From Aedes albopictus (Eukaryota; Arthropoda; Insecta; Diptera; Culicidae): DNA of 64,000 bases. Below, one piece after another: positions 27,825 through 39,300 of the stretch. Position numbers and translations under genes: made by a program. The notes below the pieces were generated by a model. It worked only from the letters and a program-made list of their open reading frames with translations. It was not told the origin of the DNA and did no database searches. Location of the stretch: positions 360,099,238 through 360,163,237 of the forward strand of contig NC_085138.1 of the NCBI RefSeq assembly GCF_035046485.1, given 5' to 3'. Numbering within the stretch: position 1 is the stretch's first letter; every line of letters begins with the position of its first letter.

Positions 27825-29745
27825 GAAAGCTGTTCTCGTCCATAATTTTCCATAGCTCTGTGCGGTCGATACTGTCGTATGCCGCTTTGAAGTCGATGAA
27901 CAGGTGATGCGTTGGGACCTGGTATTCACGGCATTTCTGGAGGATTTGCCGTACGGTGAAGATCTGGTCCGTTGTCGACCGGCCGTCGATGAAACCGGCT
28001 TGGTAACTTCCCACGAACTCATTTACTTTAGGTGAAGGACGACGGAAGATGATCTGGGATAGCACTTTGTAGGCGGCATTCAAAACGGTGATCGCTCGAA
28101 AGTTCTCACACATTAACTTGTCGCCTTTCTTGTGGATGGGACAGATTATCCCTTCCTTCCACTCCTCCGGTAGCTGTTCGGTTTCCCAGATCTTGACTAC
28201 TAACTGGTGCAGACAGGTGGCCAACTTTTCCGGGCCCATCTTGATGAGTTCTGCTGCGATACCGTCCTTACCAGCCGCTTTGTTGTTTTTGAGCTGGTGG
28301 ATGGCATCCTTAACTTCCCTCAGCGTGGGAGTTGGTTCGTTCCCGTCCTCTGCTGCACCAACATAGTCATTTCCTCCGCTGCCTTGGTCATCCGCGCCTA
28401 CATTCTCTTCGCCATTCAGGTGCTCGTCGAAGTGCTGCTTCCACCTTTCGATCACCTCACGTTTGTCCGTCAGGAGGCTCCCTTCCTTATCCCTGCATAT
28501 TTCGGCTTGCGGCACGTAGCCTTTGCGGGATGCGTTGAGCTTCTGGTAGAACTTGCGTGTTTCCTGTGAGCGGCACAGCAGTTCCATTTCCTCGCATTCC
28601 GCTTCTTCCAGGCGGCGTTTTTTCTCCCGGAAGAGACGGGTCTGCTGCTTCCGCTTCTGTCTGTATCGCTCCACATTCTGTCGGGTTTCATGCTGCAGCA
28701 TTACCGCTCGCGCTGCGTCCTTCTCCTCCAGAACCGCTCTGCACTCCTCGTCGAACCAATCGTTTCGTCGACTCCGTTCTACGTACCCGATAGTGCTCTC
28801 GGCTGCGTTGTTGATGGCTGCTTTCACTGTACTCCAGCAGTCCTCTAGAGGGGCCACATCGAGCACACCCTCGTCCGGCAACGCTGCCTCGAGATTCTGC
28901 GCGTATGCGGTGGCGACATCCGGTTGCTTCAGTCGCCTTAGATCGTACCGGGGCGGCCGCCGGTAATGTACATTGTTAATAACGGAGAGTTTTGGGCGCA
29001 GTTTAACCATCACCAGGTAGTGATCGGAGTCGATATTAGCGCCACGATAGGTCCTGACGTCGATAATGTCGGAGAAGTGCCGTCCATCAATCAGAACGTG
29101 GTTGATTTGCGATTCCGTTTGTTGTGTTGAATTCCTCCTCCTGGCCTACCTGAGCGTTTAGATCCCCTATGATGATCTTGACGTCGTGGTTTGGGCAGCG
29201 GTCGTACTCGCGTTCAAGCTGCGCGTAAAATGCGTCTTTGTCATCATCAGTGCTTCCGGAGTGAGGGCTGTGCACGTTTATTATGCTAATGTTGAAGAAT
29301 CGGCCCTTGATCCTCAACCTGCACATTCTTTCGTCGATCGGCCACCAACCGATCACGCGCCTCTGCATGTCGCCCATCACTATAAAAGCTGTTCCCAGCT
29401 CACGTGTGTTGCCGCAACTCTGGTAGATGGTATGATTACCTCTAACGTTCGCACCATAGATCCTGTCCAACACACCTCCTGCAGCGCTACGATTCCGAAC
29501 CCGCGGTCCTTCAGTATATCGGCGAGTATGCGGGTGCTCCCGATGAAGTTGAGAGATCTGCAGTTCCACGTACCGAGCTTCCAATCGCAAGTCCCTTTTC
29601 GTCGCTGTGGTCGTCGCCGTTGTTATCGGTTCGCATTCTTCTCTTGTTGATTTTCCGGTGCTAGTCTTTTTTACGGCTGGCTTGCAGGGCCTGACACCAA
29701 CCCACTAACCCAGGGAGCTGGGCTTACCTTCCCGGAAGCTACGGG
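27825..29745 (-). pseudogene. RTE-type non-LTR retrotransposon, 5' part (endonuclease and RT N-terminal half)
   Basis: Reading on the minus strand from about 29650: an AP-type endonuclease C-terminal part at 29590-29087 (INVHSPHSGS, IIGDLNAQVG), then a connector and the RT start at 29013-27825 (NFRAITVLNAAYKVLSQI, AGFIDGRSTTDQI, FIDFKAAYDSIDR). A frame change separates endonuclease and RT near 29087-29013. The RT is cut at 27825 by the LTR element and continues at 22746. The short endonuclease-to-RT layout and motifs fit the RTE clade, of which JAM1 was described in Aedes aegypti. The 5' limit is approximate. Confidence 0.9.
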
Positions 29746-29879
29746 TTCTGCATTGGCATTTCCTCCAACTACAGTGCTAAATAGCTTGGCTCGAGCGCCA
29801 GTCTTCGCCGGGGGTGGTGTTTTTAATGGGCGCCCAGGAGATAATATTTTACCTGAGCTTTCCCCCCAGCAGTTTATGC

Positions 29880-30400
29880 AATGCTATTATTTATGGCGGA
29901 AACACATAGTTATTTTTGTAGATTTGAAGAACTTCATTGTAGAACAGTTTGGCCGACCCTCAATATCCCAAAGGTTTATAATAATTAAGTAGAATTCAGA
30001 TTGCTCCAGTAACCGCAGTTGATTACGCAACGTTACTCAGTATAACAGATATCAAGACCAACAATTGAAAAGGCCACATCAACATTGCGTAAACAAACAC
30101 GTTTCTGTCGACTTAGGGCCTTCTGGGATCCACCCACGCATCTCACCACCATTAACAGAAAGCTTTATGTTTGCGCTTTCTGTTAGTGGTGGTGAGGTGT
30201 GTGGGTGGAGTTCAAAAGGCCTCAAGTCGATGGAAATATGTTTGTTTACAAAATGTTGTTGTGGCCTTTTCAATTGTTGGTCTTGATATGGCTGTAATTA
30301 CGAGTGTAGACCTGAAGTTCTGAACTCCAAGGTAATTTGACTGGAATATTCCTATAGTGTCTATAAATGACAGTTTGGAACACATAGAACATCCCAGAAT
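29880..30400. repeat. Continuation of the ~140-bp tandem repeat
   Basis: Phrases AGTTTGGCCGACCCTCAATATCCCAAAGG and GAGTGTAGACCTGAAGTTCTGAA match the array at 21470-21640. It is interrupted by the palindromic MITE at 30052-30286. Confidence 0.6.
30052..30286. mobile_element. 235-bp palindromic MITE, TA target duplication
   Basis: Both ends read TCAAGACCAACAATTGAAAA (or complement) and the arms pair for about 110 bp to a centre near 30165-30180. TA lies at 30050-30051 and 30287-30288. The two overlapping 60-70 codon frames on opposite strands only mirror the palindrome. Confidence 0.9.
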
Positions 30401-30778
30401 ATAAAACATTTTTTGATATTCTTGACGAAAATTAAATGAATACAGATGAATGAACGTAACCCATATCCAAATTTAGCTTTTAGAACAACTGGTATGTCAA
30501 TTATGTAGCTTTTCCAAATTGCATTGTGTTCAGGATGTTCTAGGTTGTCAATAAAATCTCAAATACAAATATTCCCATTTATCGTTAATAGAGGACTCAA
30601 TTTACAACAGCATTGCCGAAGACAGTATTCTGTTTTATTGAATGGATGAATTTATACAGCCGTTTCTATGTTGGGGTCATATGTGACCCCTCCAGCTCCA
30701 AACGACTAATACAAATTTACTTTGAGAATTTGTCAAATTCGGTCTATCGTTGATTTCCACAAACATGACCTTCACGAC
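30401..30778. other. Nothing recognised
   Basis: AT-rich single-copy-looking sequence with no supported frame or repeat. Confidence 0.35.
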
Positions 30779-31135
30779 TCAGAAATCCTCGCAATGGTCA
30801 TCGATCACAATCAACAGCTTTACGATGTATTTATAGCAGCACGTGATTTCGATCCTAATCAGAACACGCCTATTTCGGGCACCCGTGCCCAATTCGCCGC
30901 AAACATCTGCGTCCCAGCCAGCAGTCGTATAATTTGGTAGCAAATGCTTCAGATAGTCGCGAGCATCAGCTTCACCGGCACCAGCCGTCCGTATCGTCAT
31001 GGATACTAATGATATAACAACGAGCGACAATTGAATATTTCCTGAATCGCGGTCACAGACACTGGCGACTATTGATAGCCGTTGGATTGTGTACTTTATA
31101 TGCAACAACATTGGGAGAACGAATGAGCTCGTCAT
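30779..31135 (-). CDS. Unrecognised open frame, 118 codons
   Basis: I do not recognise this protein. A hydrophobic segment (SLVVISLVSMTI) is followed by a small/acidic stretch and ARDYLKHLLPNYTT. An internal Met near residue 46 or an upstream exon is possible, since the hydrophobic run would suit a signal peptide. No splice donor of good quality was seen near its end. It lies in one of the few stretches without obvious transposon sequence, which is the only reason to list it. Confidence 0.2.
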   Translation of the reverse strand: MTSSFVLPMLLHIKYTIQRLSIVASVCDRDSGNIQLSLVVISLVSMTIRTAGAGEADARDYLKHLLPNYTTAGWDADVCGELGTGARNRRVLIRIEITCCYKYIVKLLIVIDDHCEDF

Positions 31136-32245
31136 CTCGAGACCATATCTTCGCGACTAATCAGGAAGAGTTTAAACCTTTCCTCGCCAAGATCGTTCTA
31201 GATTCGAGTGGGGAATGAAGATACGCCTGATTGCACTTTGCACGATATTATGATGTCGTTTGCGCGGTATAGTAAGACCGTTACAGTTGAATGGGACAGT
31301 TTATCAAGCACGTTGGTTTCTGATCATAACAAGACTCTGGTTCCACGGCGACTTCGTCGTCTACATAAGTCAAAAATCAATGTCGCAGACTTCCTCTTTC
31401 CCATCTAAAAAGTGATGGATGATTTATACGGCAGACAACAACCGAATCAACTAACATAGATAACTATTGCTTGAGCTCGGCATGTCCATAAGTTCATCGT
31501 TTTTTAACGAATCCATGAATGAACCAAACGACACCATAAAGGACCCCATAACGGGTAGCGGCCTTTTTTCCTCGTCCCTTTGGCTGGCTACGTTAACTGA
31601 CCAGCAGGTGTGACAACCTGAGTCGGCTACGCTACAACCACACCACTGTAATATGTCCAAATGGCTAAACGCTACCAACTGAACACTACCAGTCCAGACG
31701 ATTCACTTACATACGTAAGTGTACCCATATCTATTAAATCACGCATCTTGCCCGTCTTGGGTGCAAACCCAAGTTCTTGTATGGCGAAAAATGCAAAACT
31801 AGTTTCGGTTTTTCAAGACGCGTTTTCGGCTCGCTTAGTAGACACTGACTGGCTACCTCTACCTGAGGTGAGCAATCAATGTTTCTAACCACGTTCGATT
31901 AGCCACCATCATCATCATCGTCATGCGATTATGCGACTTGTGGACTTAGTTTACACCGACCGACCGGCCGTACGAGTCCACGACCGCATCAATGCAGTCG
32001 ATGGATGGCGCGGCTCGGTGGTGCCACCTCCAACCGAAATGTGCTTGCCTTCACACGCGTCCGATATCAATGACAAACTGTGTGATTCACTTCACATTCG
32101 AATGCAACGAAACATGTGTTCTGCACGTATGCTTATGTAATTTGTTGAATTCTGTTGAAAAAAAAAATCCATCGATTCATTTGCTTGTATTTTTATCTAT
32201 TTTAGAATAGAATTCCTCGGATCCTTCAGTTAGCCGAGTTTTTTG
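31136..32245. other. Low-repeat stretch, no gene supported
   Basis: Holds several 66-75 codon frames on both strands without recognisable motifs. Base composition is less AT-biased than the surroundings, so degraded host or transposon coding sequence is possible. Confidence 0.3.
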
Positions 32246-32636
32246 GCCGAACGCCGTTTGGCCGAATGCTGTTTGGCCGAAAAATAAATGATGAACTGAA
32301 GTGACCATGTCACTGTTTCCCGCATCAATATAACTAGAAAGAAAACCCTATGATTCAAAGAAGGAAAAATCTTAGATAAAATATTGGCAGCTCAAGCGCA
32401 AACTAATCTCTGAATGTCAAAACTAGAAAGAATAGCCTACGATTAAAAGAAGGAAATACTTATGATCAATATATTGGCAGTTAGCATGTCAAGAACTTTT
32501 TCTAAATTCGTTTATAATTCGGTTATAATTCGGCTAAACGGCTTTCGGCCAAACGACCCATTCGGCCAGATGGCATTCGGCCAAATGGCGTTCGGCCAAA
32601 CGGCATTCGGCCAAACGGCATTCGGCCAAATGGCCG
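32246..32636. repeat. Inverted arrays of a 15-bp TTCGGCCAAA unit
   Basis: The left cluster (32246-32283) reads TTTGGCCGAAYGC. The right cluster (32526-32636) has about seven units of ATTCGGCCAAAYGGC in opposite orientation. With 15-bp units the right array gives an in-frame FGQMA/FGQTA repeat, not a gene. The clusters may be subterminal repeats of a DNA element with about 240 bp between them. Confidence 0.6.
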
Positions 32637-32638
32637 GA

Positions 32639-33368
32639 CACATTTTCTTAGATATCGAGGGTGTCTTTGACAACGTGCCTTTCGATGCCATTGGAAGCCG
32701 CACGGGGTCATGGTATATCTCCAATGATTTCCAATTGGATTCACCAAATGCTCAAAAACCGACATCTCTTTTCGACATTGCGTCAAGCGGCGATTATGAA
32801 ATTGTGTGTTTGTGGATACTCCCCCTTGGGGGCACCACTTTTGCGGGATCTCGTAGCAAATACGTTATTGAGGCAACTCAATAATAGCGGTTTTCCTACT
32901 TATGGATTTGCCGACGACTACCTAACATTGTTAGTCGGTATGTGCATCAGCACCCTTTTCGACCTGATGCAAAACGCTCTTCAGGTAGTTGAGGCTTGGT
33001 GTTGCCAATATGGCCTTTCGGTAAACCCGAATAAAACATCTATTGTTCTTTTTACGGAAAAGCGAAACCGTAATGGTGTTCGACCTTTGCGTCTCTTTGA
33101 TTCTGAAATCAATGTGACTGAACAGGTAAAGTACGTTGGAGTCATTCTTGATTCCAAGCTTTCCTGGACACCTCATATTGAGTTCAGAATCAAGAAAGCT
33201 TGTATGGCCTTCGGACAATGCCGGTGAACCTTTGGTACAACTTGGGGTCTAAAACCTAAGTATATCAAATGGATTTTCAGAACTGAGGTTCGGCCAATAT
33301 TGGCCTATGGATGTCTTGTGTGGTGGAAGAAGGGCGAAGTGAGAACAATCCAATCAAAATTAGACCAT
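32639..33368 (+). pseudogene. LOA-type non-LTR retrotransposon, piece 1 (reverse transcriptase)
   Basis: RT region starting at FLDIEG and including GFADDYLTLL, NPNKTSIVLF and QVKYVGVILDSKLSW. A frameshift occurs near 32700-32800, and TGA at about 33225 replaces a sense codon. The 5' part of the element is missing. It ends at 33368 in the CCAT duplicated by the solo LTR and continues at 35235. RT style plus the RNase H in piece 3 place it in the LOA/I group (Lian was described in Aedes aegypti). Confidence 0.85.
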
Positions 33369-35230
33369 TGTAACGTTTTGCGTTTTTTAGTTAAAATCGA
33401 AAAGAAAAATAAATAAATAGACTAAAAGTTATTTAAATTTTTGTTTTTTATTTATGTTAGCGATATTGAAATATTTCATTTGTCTGTAAAATCGGTCCAT
33501 GCCTGTTACTTATGCTCATGTATGTCATAGTATGTGTTAAAGCTTTCGTGTTATTAGCGCTTTTATAGCATGATGCGCATGGCGCTTACATACTTTTTGG
33601 CGGATTACAGTCGCGCTGCAATTTTGTCGCCATGCATGAAAATCGCCATGCCGAATTAGTTGGCGCGATTTGGAATAATAGTTAGCAATTTCAATACATA
33701 GTGGGACTTTTGAAAAGCGGCACAGTTTCGAGGCGCAAGTAATATTCTGACTCGGTCATTTCGCTACGAGTACGGCTGGCAAGCAGAAGTGCGCGAGTTG
33801 AGTCTAATCCAATCTAAAGTTTCAGTTGAGTTGAGTTTGAGATTACTTTGAGTTGAAGTCGATTAAGTTAATTACGGTGTAAATTGAATTTCTAGTAGAA
33901 GGTAAAAGTAGTGAGTGAGTTTCTAGATTTTGAAGTGATGTTAAACGTGTTTGTGATTTCTTTCTCTTTAGTGGACCGAGGTCCGATATTTCGCGGTTTC
34001 TGCTGATTTTTATTGCATTACGGAACTAACTACGAAAAAAGGTAATTAAATCTAATTAAATTAAAAGTGCTTAAAGCTAATATTAGTTCCTGTTGGACGT
34101 GTAGCGCCCAGCGCTTTTTTCGTACGGCTGGTTTTTGTGAGTTTCATTCGGCAATCGTCATCGCCGAATCGGGGAACTTCTGGTGGAGTGTACCGCCATT
34201 TCCGTTTGGATCAACGCGACCCGTGTGCCCAGCGAAGGCCCGCCTCCAGTAGGCAGTTAAACGGAGGCGTGAGTGAAGTCGCTCGTCCATTATCGTAGCG
34301 AGGTTCTCCCGTCGGTCGCCAAAAGCCGAAGGTAAGGTCCCGTCCGTCAATCCCCGTGGACCGGAGTACGAGAGGCGATTCGCTGAAGCGTGTCGTCAAT
34401 AGCACGCCACGAATCTGATCCAATTCCGGAAAGTAGGAAACGTACTATTCCCCGCTCGGTCATAGCTGGAATCTAAGTACGCGAAGCCGAGTCGCTGGGC
34501 TCTTTAGTGCCTTCCTATTGACCGGAGGAGGATCCTCCCGGGTACAAGCGGCTTCCGCCGTTTCCCTCTCGAGTAGACAATCGGAAGCTTCCAACCAGCC
34601 GCCACTCCCTCCGCACCGGTAATTCGGCCATACCGCACACGGGTCCTTCGTCGTCGCTGCGCGCCAAATCGCAGCACGGTCACGCCGGCAAACACTATTA
34701 TTGACCGCCATCTCCGAACGTCGAAGTCGTCGCCATCTTCGAGCTACGTCCCGTCACCGAGCATCGGATCGCCGAAAAACCTGCGCAGGTACGTGAAGAG
34801 CTTTTTTATACATGGCCATGTTTGCTCTTTCCCATCCCGTATGAATATCTTCCGTCCAACACGAATGAATTCCTAGAATAAATAGTAGAAAGTTTGAAAT
34901 TTCGTTTAGTTCCGTTACGTTTCACATCGCTTAATTGAATAAACATACTCACTACCTTCCGTTACGTTTTAGTTCCGTTACTTCGCTCGGATGAGTAAGA
35001 ATCCCTTCGGTTTTCCCTAAGTATCTTTTAGCCTGTGAAAGAGTTGGAGTTAAATTTGCGTTCGAAGAAATTCTGCCGTTTACCAAGAACCGTTCAAAAC
35101 CGTCCCTGAGTGAAATAGTCTCTTGCAAAGTCGGGCAAATTTCAACACGACCGGTGGTCTCTCTTTGAGAGTGGCGCTTAAGCCACCGTGCTTTAACCAA
35201 ATCCTCAAGAATAGTTTACGAACGGTTACA
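33369..35230. repeat. 1.86 kb solo LTR with 4-bp target duplication
   Basis: It starts TGTAACG and ends CGGTTACA, has CCAT on both sides (33365-33368, 35231-35234), and splits the LOA coding sequence exactly at that point. No gag or pol frame, primer site or second LTR is present inside, so it is read as one LTR left after recombination. AATAAA-like hexamers occur near 33405 and 34938. The family (gypsy or BEL) is not determined; short frames inside are not supported. Confidence 0.75.
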
Positions 35231-35511
35231 CCATCTCCAAAGAATGTGCTTAATGGCGATGTCTGGAGCGTTTTCTTCAACTCCCACGGCAGCGCTCGAG
35301 GTTCTCTTTGACGTTGCCCCAATACACATTCATCTCAAACAAGAAGCACTTTCTTGCACTTATCGCTTGTGGGTACTCGATTTACTAGAGGAAACTCCTG
35401 TGAACCGCAGTTCAACACACACCTCGTTGTTTCCACTTTTGGTGAATTGGGACAAAGTTGTCCTTGCTCCAAGTGATCTAACAATTGCTTGTAATTTTCC
35501 ATATACAGGTA
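35231..35511 (+). pseudogene. LOA-type element, piece 2 (RT to RNase H connector)
   Basis: Begins within the coding sequence left at 33368 and reads in one frame (QRMCLMAMSGAF, LFDVAPIHIHL) to 35509. It is interrupted at TA 35510-35511 by the 4.1 kb insert and resumes at 39623. Confidence 0.85.
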
Positions 35512-35989
35512 GGTATGTTCCGTTTTTATCAACACGGTCCGCGATTTTCAGTTGACAAAAACGGAATAGTGATAAAAACGGAATAATTTTCTTTGACAAA
35601 ATATTTTGCAACATTTTAATATGAATAGGAAGTTTTACTGTAGAACACATTCCAAAAGTAAAAATATGCAGTTTACTATGAAATTTAATTGTTTTTTAAT
35701 GTCTTTTAGCACATCTTGGTTGCACTCATCAAATTACATATTTTTGACTGTGACGCCGAAAAGAGGTTTTCACCACATTGTGACTACATTTTTGGAAATT
35801 TGATTTCGTTGAACGCAAGAATGACACATATTATAGTTCCAGTACCCGGATCGACGTTTTAAAATATGACATACTTCCAAGAATGATAAATCTCCAGGAA
35901 CGTAATTTCGATATCCTAACAAAAAGGATATCTTTACTTCTTTTCGGAAGGCATTTCTCTATGAGTATCATCTTCACAGATTCCTATAT

Positions 35990-37800
35990 ATGCTTCGTCT
36001 AGGATACTTTTAGGAAAGCTCCAGGAATTTTTCTAAGCAATCACTTGTAACTTCTCCAGAATTTTGGATTCCCCGAGAAGTTCCTCCAGAATTCTTTTAC
36101 GTTACTTTGTACTGTGTCGATTGTTTTATTTTTTTTTAATTCGATAAAAATTTTTAGAGAAAAGAGGTTCTGCCCCTTATGATTTCTTCAGAAATTACTA
36201 CTCGAATCAACCTAGATGTCTTTTTTTATTTCTCCTGGAGTTTCTTTGGTGATCCCTTCAAATATTTTACCAGGAATTGGAATTTATTAATCTTCCTTAT
36301 GTATTATGTTAGGAACAGCTCGCTGACGTAGTGTACGGTTTGGGTCTTTTTTTTTCCTTAATCTAAACCATAGGGGGATAATCTGCAAACAGACACCCTA
36401 ACAGGAAGGTTAGGATAGTGTGGGGCTGAGGCCGTCTTCTACTACAATAGTATAAGCCAGGACTACTCTCTCCTCGACCCACTAAACACATTCCTATGGT
36501 CGCCAAACCCTACGTCTCTCCGGAACCACCAAGAAGGTATTGCTTCAGAGACTCACCAGAATTTTACTTTTGAAATACAGGTCGGACTCGATTATCCGGA
36601 ATCGGGTTTTGGCGCTTCCCAAAAATATATCTCGCAAACGGTATGCTGAAAGAAGCTGAAATATTGACTGATTACTTATCGATGTTGGCTTGACAAAATG
36701 TTCATATTTCAGCTATTTAGAGCTTTCCGTTCCCCAGTTATGTGTTTGAAAAGCATCAGATTCCGACTCCGGATAATCAAGTCCGACCTGCATAGGAGTT
36801 TCTCCATTTCTTCAGAATTTCTTACGAGAATTCTTTCAAGATTACTTTCTGAAATCCCTCCAGAATTTTTTTCTGGAATTTCTCCAGGGGTTCTTTCTGG
36901 GGTTCCTCCAGAATTTCTTTCTGGGTTTCCTTCAACAATTTTTCTAGAATTTCATCAGAAGTTCTTTCTTGGATTCTTTAAAGAGTTTCTTATGCTATTT
37001 TTCTCTGGAATGTCCTCGAATGTCCATCCAAACATTTCTTAAAAGGATGTTCATATGACTTTTTGTTGGTATGCGCAGGTATGTTTATGCGCAGTAGAAA
37101 CACCTACACCTACTGGAAATTTTATTAGGAATACTTCCAAGAGATTTTCCAAGTGGATTCCATCTTTCATCTTTGTTATTTCCCCATGACTACTAGATGA
37201 ATCATTCTTGGGCTGAAAATCTCGGTAATAAAGATATATAATAATATTCATCCCCGATAAAGAGTTTACTGGTAAGAATTTACTGGAAATCTCCCAGAAA
37301 TTTAGTCTAGTAATCTTCTAGGAATTTTTTCCTCAAATCCTGCAGATTTTTTTTCAGGGAGTCCTCCTGATGTTCTGTATAGAAATTTCCGGGGAGTTAT
37401 ACCTGAGAATCCTCCAGAAGTTCCTTGTCGGAATCCTTGAGAAATTCCATCTAGGAATCCTGTATAATATCTTTCCAGAAATTATCCAATTGTTCCTCGA
37501 GGGATACTTTCAGAACTGATGGGATTTCTTTAGGTTTTTTTGGGAAACGTTTTTTTCTGGGAACCCTTCAGGAGTTGCTGGAGAAATCCCCAGATTGATT
37601 TCCAAGATCCTAGATCCCTCTTTCCTAGAGAAACTTATTTCTGAAAGACTAATTCACCTAAAGGAACTTCTGAATCATTTCCTAGCGGTTTCTCAGAAGA
37701 AATCCATTAAGGAATCTGGAGGAATACAACGTAGAATCGCTAGTAGGAATTACTGAAGAAAACCAAGGATAACAAGAGAGATCTCTGGTAGAAATTTAAG
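35990..37800. repeat. Degenerate CTCCAGAATTTCTTTCTGG-like array
   Basis: Short phrases around CCTCCAGAATTTCTTTCTGG recur with many changes, mostly from 35990-36300 and 36800-37800. The stretch 36300-36545 between them is unlike the array and unclassified. Same kind of repeat as 17340-18190. Confidence 0.6.
36578..36790. mobile_element. 213-bp MITE with CAGGTCGGACT ends
   Basis: TIRs start CAGGTCGGACTCGATTATCC and its near-perfect inverse at the right end (positions 36763-36790). Flanks are TA on the left and CA on the right, so a TA duplication would need one change. The CAG start suits the pogo/Tigger side of Tc1/mariner; this is inference. Confidence 0.75.
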
Positions 37801-37879
37801 CCCCGTCGATAAGAAATAGTGACCAGGAGAAAAGAATTCAGTACATCGCGTAATTTCAAGAAAATCGTGTAAAAATCAC

Positions 37880-38167
37880 CCATATAGGGCCCATATAGCC
37901 GAGGCGGTAAACGCACGGGTATTCAGCATGACCATGCTGAGGGTGACGGGTTCGATTCCCGGTCGGTCCAGGATCGTTTCGTAAAGGAAATTTCCTTGAC
38001 TTCCTTGCGCATAGAGTATCTTCGTGCCTGCCACACGATATACACATGCAAAATGGTCATTGGCAGAGGAAGCTCTCAGTTAATAACTGTGGAAGTGCTC
38101 ATAGAACACTAAGCTGAGAAGCAGGCTTTGTCCCAGTGAGGACGTTACGCCAACAAGAGGAGGAGGA
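37880..38167 (+). mobile_element. Feilai-type tRNA-derived SINE, full length
   Basis: The head carries polymerase III A-box (TAGCCGAGGCGG) and B-box (GGTTCGATTCC) sequences. The conserved body includes TTTCCTTGACTTCCTTG and CTCTCAGTTAATAACTGTGG, and the tail is AAGAGGAGGAGG-like. A 13-bp duplication GTGTAAAAATCAC lies at 37867-37879 and 38168-38180. The sequence agrees with what I know of Feilai, a SINE described in Aedes aegypti. Confidence 0.93.
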
Positions 38168-38235
38168 GTGTAAAAATCACGTGAAATTTATTTCACTTAA
38201 AAAAGTCCTGTAAAAAAGATTATAGTGTTAAAATT

Positions 38236-38345
38236 CAGGCAATGACAGGCAAAGAAAGCCTTAAACTGTTAAATTTCTCGAATAACACTTGAAGAGGCAG
38301 GCCAAGTTCCGATTGGTACGTAGAGCCGTAAAGATGAAGACGATG
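38236..38345 (+). mobile_element. 3' fragment of a second SINE family
   Basis: Matches the end of the SINE at 63363-63626 (GGCAAAGAAAGCC..., AGGCAGGCCAAGTTCCGAT). The tRNA-like head is absent. Confidence 0.65.
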
Positions 38346-38546
38346 AAAGAAGAAAAAGGATCTTCAGAAGGAAGTGGACCCAGATGGACATCCTGGAGCA
38401 ATCCCCGGAAGGGACACCAATTAAGGTGCCCTAACACAATAAGAATAAGCTAATGAAATAAAAAAATCAATTATCCAAGGTGTGTTTTTTCCTATTGCAA
38501 ATAATCGAGTCCGTCCTTTGATGGTTTTATAAGCACATCCCATCTA

Positions 38547-38547
<1 letters not shown>

Positions 38548-38612
<65 letters not shown>
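38548..38612. repeat. (TTA)n microsatellite
   Basis: About 21 uninterrupted TTA/ATT units. Confidence 0.95.
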
Positions 38613-39144
38613 GCTTTATTAGGGAGTTTTTCAGCCCGAGGACCATCTATTGTTGATCTATTATGATTAGCTATTTATTTTACACTTGAAAAATGATTGA
38701 ACCATTTTACAAAACGACAAAATTGTTGATGATGATATTGATATTCACGTGTTACCTCCTGTCAGATTTTCATTGATTAAATTGGCTGGTTTTAATTTTT
38801 CTATTGGATTATTGGTTTATTTTTTTTGCAATTTCTTATCGTAATAGGCTGTTTTACCTCACGAGAATTTGACAGGAAAAGGCCCACTTTCCCACACCAA
38901 ATTAGCAGTGCGGTAATGGTTCATTACAGCACTGATTTGCGTTGCGTAATGAACCATTACAGCACTGTTTTCAGTTTTGATTAAGTTCATGCTGCTTTCT
39001 GGGCGCAGTTTTGAAAAAAAAAATGTGAGAGCTGCACAGTATAACCAGCTATGATGAGACTTTCTTAAACATGGCTATAAACATCAGTTTGCAGTTTGAT
39101 GAAAGTTTTGTTAAAAACTATCCTCAAGTGGTAATTTATTAAAT

Positions 39145-39300
39145 TGCAAAAAAAACGTTGTACGCAACTCGGTGCAGAACTCGATTTTTACATCACTCGT
39201 CGTAATTATCCAACTCGGCAAGCCTTGTTGGGTAAATGTACGACTCGTGCCTAGACTCGTGCTGTAAAATTCTTCATTCTGCACCTTGTTGCGTAAACTA
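39145..39300. mobile_element. Small foldback
   Basis: TTGTACGCAACTCGGTGCAGAA near the left is inverted as TTCTGCACCTTGTTGCGTAAAC near the right; the centre repeats AACTCG/GACTCGTG. Target duplication not identified. Confidence 0.5.

Noticed and set aside
30065..30286. Plus- and minus-strand 64-73 codon proteins
   Set aside because: They are the two strands of a palindromic MITE.
32512..32884. Gene encoding a pentapeptide repeat protein
   Set aside because: The repeat comes from the 15-bp TTCGGCCAAA array and runs directly into a frameshifted reverse transcriptase.
33369..35230. Protein-coding genes at 34067-34711
   Set aside because: Short overlapping frames on both strands within a segment that has LTR ends and a target duplication.
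38548..38612. CRISPR-like regular repeat
   Set aside because: A plain trinucleotide microsatellite; no spacers, and no prokaryotic context anywhere in the window.
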